In this document: positions 24,376 to 33,971 of the stretch, in pieces
How positions within the stretch are numbered: position 1 is the first letter of the stretch
How the letters are laid out: the number at the start of each line of letters is the position of its first letter
NCBI GenBank assembly: GCA_026120035.1
Contig: JALRME010000005.1
Span: 62,001 to 126,000, forward strand
Origin: Coleophoma eucalyptorum
Lineage: Eukaryota > Ascomycota > Leotiomycetes > Helotiales > Dermateaceae
Direction: 5' to 3'
Length of the DNA: 64,000 nucleotides
Notes under the pieces: model-generated
What the model was told of the DNA's origin: nothing
Database searches by the model: none
What the model saw: only the letters and a program-made list of their open reading frames with translations
Translations under genes and position numbers: made by a program

Positions 24376-24760
24376 TTATCCATTATAGCGAATGAGGGAT
24401 ATTTTGTCATCGTGCTTTGCTTGATATGGAGAATGACGACCTCGAGAGTTTAAGAACAGCATCAAGCAATTGTCGTGGGCCAAGTCCTCCTTGTTCAGAA
24501 ACGACAGTGGGAAATCCATCTTGTCTCGCAGAACAATATTAAAGTAGTCACTCTCCATTCTGTAGGTAGGTGGTTTGAAGACTACACGGATCTCAAGTCG
24601 ATGCATGGCTGGTATGTGATTCCATACCTCTTCTAATATAGCATTACGTTGTTTCTTTGGTTTACTTTTCGCCCGCCGCTTTGAGATAAGAGTCTCATAC
24701 TTTGGCAATCTCTCATCCAGTGCCTGGTGATTCTAGAAGAGTGCTTGTAAGAGATTTCTT
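24376..24760 (-). pseudogene. fragment of an unrecognised fungal protein
   Basis: A frame of about 110 codons has protein-like composition (basic KRRAKSKPKKQRNAI, then MHRLEIRVVFKPPTYRMESDY, FLNKEDLAHDNCLMLF). It may carry a short intron (GTATGG...ACCAG near 24640-24622) and extends upstream without an ATG before 24708. No family was recognised. Isolated in decayed DNA, it looks like a surviving piece of a larger gene. Confidence 0.35.
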
Positions 24761-25289
24761 TACGCTCTGTTACTTCTTCGGTAGTGATGCCAGCTCTTCA
24801 GATTACAACACAGAGACTAAGCTCTCCACGCGTTGGTATCGGAAACTCTCGTTGATCTCTGCGTTGACATCAGCACTTCCTCTCTTGTAATCAGGTAATT
24901 TTTTTTAGAGATGGTCGGCCATTCGCCAAAAGAAGGCAATTTTGTAGGACTTAGCTAGATCTAGAAAGTCACTCGCCAGTATCGCAGAATGGCTGTGTAT
25001 AGAATGAAATAGAAATAAATTACTGTAAAGGCGAGAGTATAGCGTTATTGTAAGATGCCGTGAGGTCTTCGTAAAGAATGAAACAGAGTGAGAGTGGCGA
25101 TTATAGAAGTTGACCGAACTATAAATAATGAACGCGAGAATATACTTACTATGAGCAGAATCAAATCTGTGCATTGGTATTTTGAATAAAGAGCGAACAA
25201 GCAGCGAGTGCGACAGACTATTGAAGATTCACTGATATCGTCAGTCTGCACAGAAATCCGCAACTTGAGCACAATGGCAGCAGTGACTT
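24761..25289. other. no gene seen; AT-rich
   Basis: Flank of the copia remnant; only short frames, none convincing. Confidence 0.5.
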
Positions 25290-26440
25290 GTGCTCGCGAT
25301 GATTAAGAGTGTTCAAAAACTGGAAAGAAGGGGCCAGAAAGTATGTGGTGAGGTCAATGTGCAATTTGACATTGGTACCACATCATCAATTAGATCAGTC
25401 GACGTAACTACGCTAATTGGAACGATCACATTCTTTGTTGTCAAGGTCGATACACCTTTTCTATTATGCCTAGCAGATATGGAAAGTTTGTAGGCGTATT
25501 ACAACAACCTAGAGAACACGTTGATTACGCTACCCAACCAAGTGCCTATGATTCGCCAATTTGGACATCTATTTATACTATAGGATATAGCCTTGGAAAC
25601 GTACTTAGTAGGCTCTTTTTCGCTCACGCACCTTTGTTTCTTAACCTCTATTGAACTACGCCGCCTCCATAGCCATTTGGTCACCCATCTGCTGACAGAC
25701 TATAGCGTGTGCTCGAGAGAGCTAGGCATAATATCGAAAAATCGACCTCAGAACACTTGAACAAGTACTGCTACCACTACTAGGTCAATGGAAAATCACC
25801 TAGTAGGTTTCGATTCATATTACGCGATAATGTTCAATTCAACAATACCATCATTGTAGATGTTATATATGTCAATAGGGTACCTATGTTTTATATAGTC
25901 GACGAATCCACTCCTTTTCAAGCTAGCAAGTAGCTATAGAATATTATAGCCAAACATATATAGGACGCCTTACGTGACTACCTCAACGTATGACCCCTGT
26001 CTTCTAGTCACGACTATAACTAGGAAAGACATTTTCAGAATAGTTGGAATGCAGACCAACGATACTCTCATTATCGCCACAGACGAGTTCTCAGCTTTTG
26101 AAGAAGATAAGCTACGAAATGCTAAGTTCATAGGGGAAAGACTAATTCTGGACAATCCCTTCTGTTTAGTGAATGCATCCTTAGTCAGCAAAATGACATT
26201 CTACGACTTCAACAGAAGCAACAAGGCAAGAAGCTTAAGTTGATTGACCCTAAATTGGCTTCTGTACAACAAGACTAAATGGAGCAACGTGCCCGTGCAA
26301 CCTAGATTTCTACTATATGTCAACCAGAGGAATTATTTGACCTATCAATTGCTACCCAACACCAGGAACCCACAGATGAGGATATTACGAATCTTATTGA
26401 ACGCATTCAATAGCAAATAGAGAACGTAGATTGTCATGGG
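25290..26440 (+). mobile_element. degenerate, internally deleted Ty1/copia retrotransposon (pol remnant)
   Basis: Pieces of a copia polyprotein appear in the right order but in shifting frames with stops. Protease/linker comes first (FDIGTTSSIRSV, VDTPFLLCLADME near 25360-25490), followed by YYNNLENTLITLP..VPMIRQFGH (about 25500) and the pre-integrase ELRRLH region. Integrase fragments (DVIYVNRVPMFYIVDESTPFQ, about 25860-25925) run to about 25975. There the sequence jumps directly into reverse transcriptase (TYDPCLL, RIVGMQTNDTLIIATDEF, about 25983-26110). Further RT/RNase H text (LIDPKLASVQQD, PTDEDITNLIERIQ) runs to about 26415. The catalytic half of integrase and the first RT motifs are deleted. 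It cannot be active. Confidence 0.85.
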
Positions 26441-26712
26441 CCACTTGACAATGGGTGAGGCTCTAAGGCGAGCCTGACGTTCTTCGAAGGACAGACGGTC
26501 CGACGCCGTAAGCAAGTAAAATATCTTCACCGTCGTGGACTTGAGTAGAACTTTAGAGATTGGTCTTTTACTGAAATTGAACGATTACTATCTATTCGTG
26601 TATATCTCTATCAAGCGCCTCTATACATGCCTCCTTCTAAGAAGCATAGCAAAGTTTTAGTCTAGTAGGAAAATAACTGAAAGCACGAAAAGACCAAAAG
26701 GAAAATGTAGAG

Positions 26713-28110
26713 CTAATAGCTTTGTAAGATTGCTTTAACACTAACCCTAACCCCCTCAAAACGCCGTCGAAGATCAGCCTCGAGAGCCTGTAATGTCCAG
26801 TCAAGCATCCGATCATCTTGGTCACTGCTATTATTCTCCATATATTCACCATCGTCGATGAGCTCTGTCGGAATTGTTTTGCTCCTGCTAGTGAGTAGGT
26901 TGTGCGTAGTATACGATATGCCCGTCGAGGAAGCAATATTCGGATCAGAGGCGGAGATTGTGGGTGTGCTTATGCTGTGACGAGGACATTGAAAAAACCG
27001 TTGCGTTAAGATGTCTATAAAGTGTAATATGCGGTGTAGTTCACCGAAAACTGCGGTAGCAGCATCGGTGGTGTCCACTTGTTGCTGCTCGTCGCCATTC
27101 GGAGCCGTATGATTAGTGTTAGCTGCTGCTATCTGATCTCCAGAGTGCAATGATACCACAAAGGCAAGGCGTTCTAGGACATTCGTGGCCATGAATACGA
27201 GCATGTATATGAGTTGATCGCTAGACTGCGAGCACGGGCATTCCAGAACTGAGTTGGCAACATCGATGATGGCTCTGGTCTGGCGAATGACATCTTTGGT
27301 GCGGTTTAGAATTGTTGGGTGGGGATAAGTGGTCCTTCCGGTCTGAGAGGAGGAGAATGGTATTATGATGCTGTTCTCAAACGGATTTGCCCAGGTCGTG
27401 ATACTGTTGTTATGCGGAGCGCCGAGTATATTCAATATCTGAAAATAGCAGCTGCTGTTGTCGTTTATGTGGTTGCAGCCGGGAGATCTCAACAATAAAG
27501 TGCTCTGGTCCCTTGCTTGGTTATCCAGAAATGCTGTTGATCCTCCGCCGATCTCACTGCTGCAGGAATTATGACTCTTTAAGATTGGGGATTCTTGTGC
27601 TTGTGGTAGTGTCGACACTGGTTCTGAATTCCTTGGTGTGGGTTGGCCATTATACATGATATAATGCCCAGGTGTGCAATTCCCGTTGAGGTCTTCAAAA
27701 TCCTGTGTGCTATCTCGCAGAATCTTGCTCGAATAATAGTCAACTCCTGGGCTGAAGATGGGCGTCTCTATGTCTTGGAGTATATATTCCGAGAACAAGA
27801 GCGATTTGTTGACGGGGCCGAGATCATCGCAAGAAGTCTGAGGAGAGTATACGGTATCTACGAAGTAGTCCATTTCATCATGATAGCGTGCCTGCGGTGT
27901 TGCTAGTGCTTTTGTTGTGCTAGTCCTCGAAGCGGGCCGTCGACCAGCTCTATGTGAGCGTGCGTACCCACATACAAGTCCTCGATGTTGACAGCGCGAG
28001 CAGGTTGGTTTCTCTTTACCGCATTTCACTTTCACTAGAGCACATTGGCTACAGCTTTCTTTGAGCCTTTGTCTTGCTGGCTTGACTTGGCCATCTGGGT
28101 TGTTACTCAT
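26713..28110 (-). CDS. aflR: AflR-like Zn2Cys6 activator of the polyketide cluster
   Basis: A single exon of 465 residues. The first ATG is at 28110 (the frame opens upstream only with non-ATG codons). The zinc cluster is complete: CSQC-x6-C-x6-CSRC-x6-C within KESCSQCALVKVKC..KPTCSRC, followed by a basic linker (HRAGRRP) as in Aspergillus AflR. The rest has Ser/Thr/Gln/Asn-rich stretches and a helical region (FGELHRILHFIDILTQRFF) like the AflR-type C-terminal domain. Known AflR proteins bind TCG-N5-CGA and switch on aflatoxin/sterigmatocystin genes; such sites occur in the structural-gene promoters here. No such site was found in its own first 300 upstream bases. It lies inside repeat-decayed DNA, separated from aflS by about 3 kb. 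Confidence 0.8.
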   Translation of the reverse strand: MSNNPDGQVKPARQRLKESCSQCALVKVKCGKEKPTCSRCQHRGLVCGYARSHRAGRRPASRTSTTKALATPQARYHDEMDYFVDTVYSPQTSCDDLGPVNKSLLFSEYILQDIETPIFSPGVDYYSSKILRDSTQDFEDLNGNCTPGHYIMYNGQPTPRNSEPVSTLPQAQESPILKSHNSCSSEIGGGSTAFLDNQARDQSTLLLRSPGCNHINDNSSCYFQILNILGAPHNNSITTWANPFENSIIIPFSSSQTGRTTYPHPTILNRTKDVIRQTRAIIDVANSVLECPCSQSSDQLIYMLVFMATNVLERLAFVVSLHSGDQIAAANTNHTAPNGDEQQQVDTTDAATAVFGELHRILHFIDILTQRFFQCPRHSISTPTISASDPNIASSTGISYTTHNLLTSRSKTIPTELIDDGEYMENNSSDQDDRMLDWTLQALEADLRRRFEGVRVSVKAILQSY

Positions 28111-29140
28111 CTTTGCCTTCAATGTGTTATTAGTAGCGTATGATTTAAGATACCGTGCCCGGAGTACTCTTAAGGTTTAGAGAGCAGGAAGGGTATATAA
28201 AATCAAACTAAGATTAATAATGGCTGCCGGCTATACATCGCGTGTTTCCTGTGGTCGCATTGATGAAACCCATGGTTATTGGACTAGTATGGGCTGTACT
28301 GTACTCATATGGCACAGTAATCTACAATAGGCAATAATAGTAAGTAAACTCGCTACCGAAAATTTCGACTTAGGCCCTGTTCGTTGAGCTTATGGAGTGG
28401 GGCCATAACTCGTTTCGCGCGGATCTAGAGATTTCAAACAGAACTCTTCTGACGTGGCGTAGGCTACTTTTCTCATAACAGAGGCTATAGCTCAATAACT
28501 GGTCTGAGTATTAATAGAGTAGAAGACCTTTTAGGGTATTTTCTTTCAGAAATACTAAGAAAAGCGATATCTTGACATCCTATATAGCCTGTAAAGAGAG
28601 CCTCTACAGAGGTTGTTAGGGTGAGTAGTCAAAAAAGTATGTTTTACGTCAAGTCCTGTTTCGTTAAACTAGTGCTTATTGAGGTGAATTTCGATGCTGT
28701 ATTTATGACTATACAGAGGTTGTTAGGGTAAGTAGTCAAAAAAGTATGTTTTACGTCAAGTCCTGTTTCATTGAACTAGTGCTTAGTAAGGCAAATTTCG
28801 ATATTATTTTTAAGACTGTAAGAAATCCCCTCCCTATTAGGTACCTACCTCTGGTTCTCTATTAACTATAGATGTAGTGCCTTATACTCCTGTTCGTAGT
28901 AGGGAGATTATCCCCTAAAATAAAGCTATTCAAATACAAAAGTAGATAACTAGGGATTAGAGAATTTAAACCTAAACCCTTTATTCCATTAGATAGAAAT
29001 ATAAATACATCGTTTAGTTCTTTAGAGGTAAAGGTATTGATATCTCTTAATACTAGATATTCTATACCTATACTACGCGGAATATACCTCAAAAAAGACC
29101 TAGTCGACCTCTTATTATTATAAGTCGTCAAATAGATAGG
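28111..29140. other. aflR upstream region and decayed AT-rich DNA
   Basis: The proximal part is the aflR promoter. Beyond about 28.4 kb lie a tandem duplication and AT-rich sequence with only low-grade frames. Confidence 0.55.
28607..28820. repeat. 107-base tandem duplication with transition differences
   Basis: Copies 28607-28713 and 28714-28820 begin CAGAGGTTGTTAGGGT. Most differences are G/A or C/T transitions (GTGAGT/GTAAGT, TTCGTTAAAC/TTCATTGAAC, GAGGTG/AAGGCA), a pattern expected from repeat-induced point mutation. Confidence 0.85.
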
Positions 29141-29325
29141 TGTCATGGGCCTAAGCGAGGTCACATGGCATTAGCGAGCCAGGCGGGGGAATTATATACA
29201 TATCCAATCCTCACCCCTCTCGATTTAAGAAGCTTCAGAGATCAGTTTGAATAACAACTACTACCTACCTGCGTGTACCCTGCTTATCTATTGCTCGCAC
29301 GTCACTCTGCCTGTGACACCTGACA
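29141..29325. mobile_element. probable solo LTR of a copia-type element
   Basis: It starts TGTCATGGG and ends in TGTGACA (29318) or TGACA (29325), giving the TGTCA...TGACA inverted termini of fungal LTRs. It contains a TATA-like ATTATATACATAT at about 29190. Target-site duplications are not evident, so the exact boundary is uncertain. Confidence 0.6.
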
Positions 29326-29665
29326 ATAGTATATATGCTAAGTATTAGGATTCTTGATAGGTTTAATTATAATAAGTAACTTAAACCTATAGGTTTTTAT
29401 TATTACTATATCAAAGTAGCTCTTTAAAGACTTGTATCGCCTAAGTTAAGGAATTATATATAAATTCAAGTGTACTAAGAGTAATGTTATTATACAAGTA
29501 GCCATAGTATATAGGTAAAAGCAAGGCTTATAGCGTAATATAGCCGTCTTTTGATTACTTTTGCCTCCAACCTCTGTATAGCCTCGAGACCGGCTATATA
29601 GCCTATACAGGGGTTTAAATCCTAGGGACATTACATAGTGGCTAACAAGCCGTACGCTGATAACC
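29326..29665. other. AT-rich spacer ending in a sharp composition change
   Basis: Decayed sequence up to about 29640. A second possible LTR end (TGTAATGTCCC on the minus strand, about 29637) is present. From there GC content rises abruptly into the hydrolase gene. Confidence 0.45.
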
Positions 29666-30613
29666 TTACCCTAATAGATCAGCCTGCACGTTCAGTTGCG
29701 CCTCTAACCAGTCAACAGCAGCCGCAAGATGCTGAGAGACATGGGTGGTACGCGGGATCTCGTGTCCTCCTCCATGGTCATAGACCAGCCTCTTATCGGC
29801 AGCACTCATCAGGGCTAGTTGCATCGAACCAGAGCATCGGGGATCCCTACAGCCGTAAATATGCACCGTGGGCATGTCAATGCAGAAGCTCTTTGGCAGG
29901 GCGCTCATGTCGAGACCATAGACATTGCAAAGGTCGAAGGGCGGCAGTGCATAGGGGTCCACGGGCGTAATCTTGCTGTCGATGCGATCCCCGTTATCCT
30001 CGTGACTCTTACTATTGAACAGCGCCGTGGATCGATCCCACAGGCCACCCTGTTGAAGGCCCAAGATCACGTTGTTCTCTTCGTCCTTATTACTTGCCTT
30101 ACGCGCATCGATGATGGCTTGTGCACTGGACGCTGCCTCAACCAGCTCGCGACCCGTGCGCTCGCTGACGGCCCAGGCCGTCGCAGAAACGCGCACGCCA
30201 AGGTCGGCAAGAATCGGGAGAGGAACACCACCACAGATGAAGATGGCAGCTCGAAAGGGCGGTGGTAGCTCAGGATACTGATTGTTGTGGAGCAGGAGAA
30301 GGGAGGCCGCGACGGCACATCCTTGGGAGAAGCAGAGAACGGCGTCGTATGGATGGTCGCGATGAGCCTGCAGGCGCGCGGAGAGCCATTGAGCGGCCTG
30401 GGCGACGCTGGCGAGGTCGGTGGACTGGCAGAAGGAGTAATATGGAGGGGGAAAGAAGGAGCCGATGCCAGGCCCGGGCGTGCTGCATGGGTAGGGCCCG
30501 TCTACGAAGTCAAAGGTGTGGCGCGAAGGGTCCAGGCAGGCACGGAACGCAGCCGTCTGGCTATGGAAGATCGCGCCACTGGTCCCAGCGCCATGGAGAC
30601 AGAGGAACTTCAT
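29666..30613 (-). CDS. FSH1-family serine hydrolase in the polyketide cluster
   Basis: A single exon of 315 residues. The fold opens with KFLCLHGAGTSGAIF. FVDGPYPC and the nucleophile elbow GFSQG-type motif (LCFSQGCAVA) follow, and the catalytic His is in HGGGHEIPR; an Asp follows CIDMPTVHIYGCRDP. Family members include the fungal polyketide-releasing hydrolase LovG and yeast Fsh1; they hydrolyse thioesters or esters in the cytosol. It shares a 593-base promoter with aflS that contains an AflR-type palindrome, supporting co-regulation. As the PKS has its own TE, this enzyme could be an editing hydrolase or act on an ester intermediate. It is GC-rich compared with the DNA to its left. Confidence 0.85.
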   Translation of the reverse strand: MKFLCLHGAGTSGAIFHSQTAAFRACLDPSRHTFDFVDGPYPCSTPGPGIGSFFPPPYYSFCQSTDLASVAQAAQWLSARLQAHRDHPYDAVLCFSQGCAVAASLLLLHNNQYPELPPPFRAAIFICGGVPLPILADLGVRVSATAWAVSERTGRELVEAASSAQAIIDARKASNKDEENNVILGLQQGGLWDRSTALFNSKSHEDNGDRIDSKITPVDPYALPPFDLCNVYGLDMSALPKSFCIDMPTVHIYGCRDPRCSGSMQLALMSAADKRLVYDHGGGHEIPRTTHVSQHLAAAVDWLEAQLNVQADLLG

Positions 30614-31206
30614 GCTGGACGGTGGCCTGCGGGTGCCGTGCCGTGCCGCAGCAGCAGCGCAGGGAGGTTGGTCCGCTGGGTAGGCTGGCAGCCGTCGGGA
30701 CTGGGATTAGAGATTGCAGTACGGACGCGCCTTCCTATCCAGTAACTACCTCGTCCGATTTCGAACTCGAACGCGACCCTGTGCTTTATAGGCATCCTAC
30801 GCTCCTAGCCACGATACACCGCCCAATATTTATTACTTTGCTCTTGGGCTACATGCTGTACTGAACAAGGCCCATATATCGTGCAGCAGCAGCAGGACTG
30901 GTGCGTGCTTCGGTCATCGAAGCATGGCGACCGGCCTCTCTTACTTACGTACTCACTCTCGCTGCCCGTCCGGACAGCGAACCACAGCTTCCCCACGGCC
31001 ATCTGGTACCATCCTTCCTCTCTCGCTCTCCATGCTGGCGACTACGGTAGCACGCACCGCAGACGGTGGGTGGGATGCAGCGGTCCCTTGTTCCGTGAGA
31101 GTATCGTATGTATATGGAAACACATCCAATGGATCGGTACCTATACATCCGTCGCATACACAGCATTGTGCCAAAAAAGGCACCCCCAGCCGCCAGTTCC
31201 CCAAAA
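30614..31206. promoter_or_regulatory. divergent promoter, hydrolase / aflS
   Basis: 593 bases between the two start codons, GC-rich, holding one perfect AflR-type palindrome about midway. Short frames here are chance. Confidence 0.75.
30910..30920. promoter_or_regulatory. putative AflR site TCG-GTCAT-CGA
   Basis: Perfect TCG-N5-CGA palindrome, 297 bases upstream of the hydrolase start and 287 bases upstream of aflS. Confidence 0.65.
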
Positions 31207-32712
31207 ATGAGCTCCCTCGAGGCTCTTGCTGAGACAATCAGCGCGGCGACAAAGGTCATCAACGGCTACTGCGCCCTAGAAGGCGTGGCGCAACCGGCTT
31301 CTGAATTCACGGCAGCCTCATCCACATCGTCAGTCACCCTGCCACATGATGCTCCTCAGTACGTGCGAGATGCACGGCAGAGACTGCTCTCCGCGGCGAA
31401 GGAAGTGCAACAACTTGCGGCCGAGCCCAGCGAATATCTCCCAACGCTTGCCGTCCAGGTAAGAAGAATAAATACGCCATCAAGGGTCCACCCATGCCTG
31501 AGGGGTTGCTGATGCTACGTGCCATAGTATCAGTACATCTCGTGCCTTCGATGGCTGGGCCACTTCCAAGTCTTCGCCGCTGTACCGTCAGAAGGTTCCG
31601 TCCCCTATTCCGAGCTCTCAAAGATCTGCTCCGTTCCTCAACGCCAGTTGCGTAGCGTGATCCGCATGGCTATAACGAGCGGTTGTTTCTGTGAGCCCGC
31701 ACCTGGCATGGTCGCCCACAATATGATATCACGAAAGTTCGTCACCAATTCGGGATATCTGGGCTGGGTCCGCTTCATGACCGACTTCTACATGCCCGTG
31801 TCTGTCTGCATGGCTGATGCAACTGAGAGATGGGCTGACTCGGAAAAGACGACAGAGACAGCTGCAAATATAGCCATGAACACACCATTGACTGCCTTTG
31901 ACTTCATCACCCAATCAAGAGTATTTAACAAATCATTCGCAGCTTATATGAAGGGTGTTTCTGTGAGTGAGGGCACGACGGTACGGCACCTGATCTCGGA
32001 TTTTAATTGGGCACGCCTTGACGACGGTATGATCGTTCACGTAAGTCTTCCCATCCTCTTCATCGCAGGTGCTGAGTCTTAAGCTCTCTAGATCGGTGGC
32101 GCCCCCGGAAATGTCGCTATCGCTCTCGCTTCCGCATTCCCCAGCCTTCGCTTCACCATCCAAGACTCTGTAGAACAGATCAATCATAGCCGCGTCTTCT
32201 TGAAATCCCAGTCCTCATCCCTCCAAGCTCGCATCAAACTCCTCGTACACAATCAGTACGGCGCCCAGCCCATCAAAGACGCAAGCGTGTATCTAATTCG
32301 TATGGTACTGCACAACCAAAGCGACCTCAATGCCACACGTATGTTGAGCAATTTGTTGCCAATCGTAAAAGCCAATTCTGCAGCACGTATCCTTATCGTG
32401 GACACTGTCCTCCCGGAGCCAGGCAAAATTGGCATTCTAGATGAGTCATTACAAAGGTATAGGGATTTGACGATGAAGCAGGTATTTAACACCAAGGAGA
32501 GAGAACTCCATGAGTTCCACAGTATTCTTAATAGTGTTTGTGATAGCGAGGGGGGTTTAGCCATTAAGAATATTGAGAGGTCACCCGGATCAGCTTTGTC
32601 AATGATCGAGGTTGCGTATCAACCGTATGACAACGAGATGCTGGTTGACGTAGAGCATAAGAATCGGACTGCCGAGAACCTTTGGTTTGAGTACGAAGAG
32701 GAACGCAATTGA
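31207..32712 (+). CDS. aflS: AflS/AflJ-like O-methyltransferase-fold coactivator
   Basis: Exons 31207-31458, 31528-32040 and 32092-32712 join in frame to 461 residues. The N-terminus is a helical dimerisation region (MSSLEALAETISAATKVING). Next comes a winged-helix segment of the kind found in plant/fungal O-methyltransferases (YQYISCLRWLGHFQVFAAVP..VPYSELSKICSVP). The Rossmann domain follows (GGAPGNVAIALASAFPSLRFTIQD..). The canonical Asp before the SAM glycine loop is replaced: the text reads VHIGGAPG. In Aspergillus, AflS (AflJ) has this fold, binds AflR and enhances activation; methyl transfer has not been its role. Position beside aflR-regulated genes supports the same function. The start was chosen as the first ATG giving the conserved N-terminus. 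Confidence 0.82.
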
Positions 32713-33971
32713 AAGCGACGAAGACTTAACTTCTAACGCAATATTATACAAAATAGCTGGTTTTGCTAGTAGAAGTAGAAGAAGGAGCGAATGAAATCAT
32801 TCATGGTAGCGTCTGAATTCAGATCAAGATAATCGTCGAATTCAGTAAACATCTAGGAATAGTTATGCGATCATGCTACCAACAAGCCTTTTTTCTCACA
32901 CATGTTCTATACATAGCACGATTATATATTGTGCACATATTGCTTGCTCCTGAATGAACTTGCCAGCAGTTACTTTTAAATTTAAATTCTACGTAGGAGT
33001 ATAAGTTATTATTAACCGCACGTTAGAATATAAATGTATAAGTAAATTAAAATCATAGTATCACTCGTACGTATGAAATGCGGTACCGATTTACTAAGCT
33101 TTTTACTAACAGCAACAGAATCAGGTTGGGTGAATAGAGTAGTGTTTGGGATTCTCGCGAATAAGCGACATCGTCCCTAAAGTACCCGAAATCTATATTA
33201 TACATTTATAGCTTAGCAAGCCGTACCAACAAATTTACATATCCAAAGCAAACAGTACTAAAAAAACAAACAACATATTATCAGAAAATAGATATACGTC
33301 ACATCAATAATCAACAACAGAACTACTTAGATGTAGCATTCATTCGAACGAAGCGACCTCGTCAGTGTAAGTTATCCGCTCCCAATTCAGCAACCCCGAA
33401 GTCAGCATCACTGCCAATAACAGCCTCCGAAACAAAATTACCCAAGGGGGAAGATGACTTCTGCTGCTTCCCAGATATCATAAGTCTGGTATGTTTATCC
33501 TTTCATATTTCATAGTATAAAATGTACATATCTTAATGTAATACATAATAATGCATATGATCACAACACCGAAGAATGACGCATTGAATCTGTGAACATC
33601 AAATAGTACAGAATCACGATACAATAGACTAACCGATGTATATTACTTTATGGGGGTTGTCTCTGGACTAGGGCTCAAGACTGGCCGCAATATCTATATA
33701 TATATATACTTTCTATTAGAAATGAATAAAACAATATAGATCAAGAGTATACTAGTTAACTTAATGTTAACACTAATTTTAACTTAACATATGTATATAC
33801 ATACAACATATACAATAAAGCAGCACCCCGATTTCGATCGCTAAAGCAATTATTTCCTAATCGGGACATAGCTTGCTCAGTAAACCAATAGGAGCAGCTA
33901 TATGGGCGCAATTGTGGCTTGCTGCAGCGAGAGCTGGCTGGGTACCGAGGGAAAAGAACTTGATTCTCGGT
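32713..33971. other. convergent intergenic, AT-rich, no gene
   Basis: 1.26 kb between the 3' ends of aflS and the transporter. It contains TATATA microsatellite tracts near 33690 and 33790. Nothing codes convincingly. Confidence 0.65.

Noticed and set aside
28862..29164. 100-codon minus-strand frame beside the solo LTR
   Set aside because: Low-complexity, AT-driven frame without recognisable motifs; may be old transposon sequence but cannot be supported.
30805..31262. Several overlapping 60-110 codon frames in the hydrolase/aflS promoter
   Set aside because: They arise from GC-rich sequence, conflict with one another and have no protein resemblance; the region is better explained as a divergent promoter.
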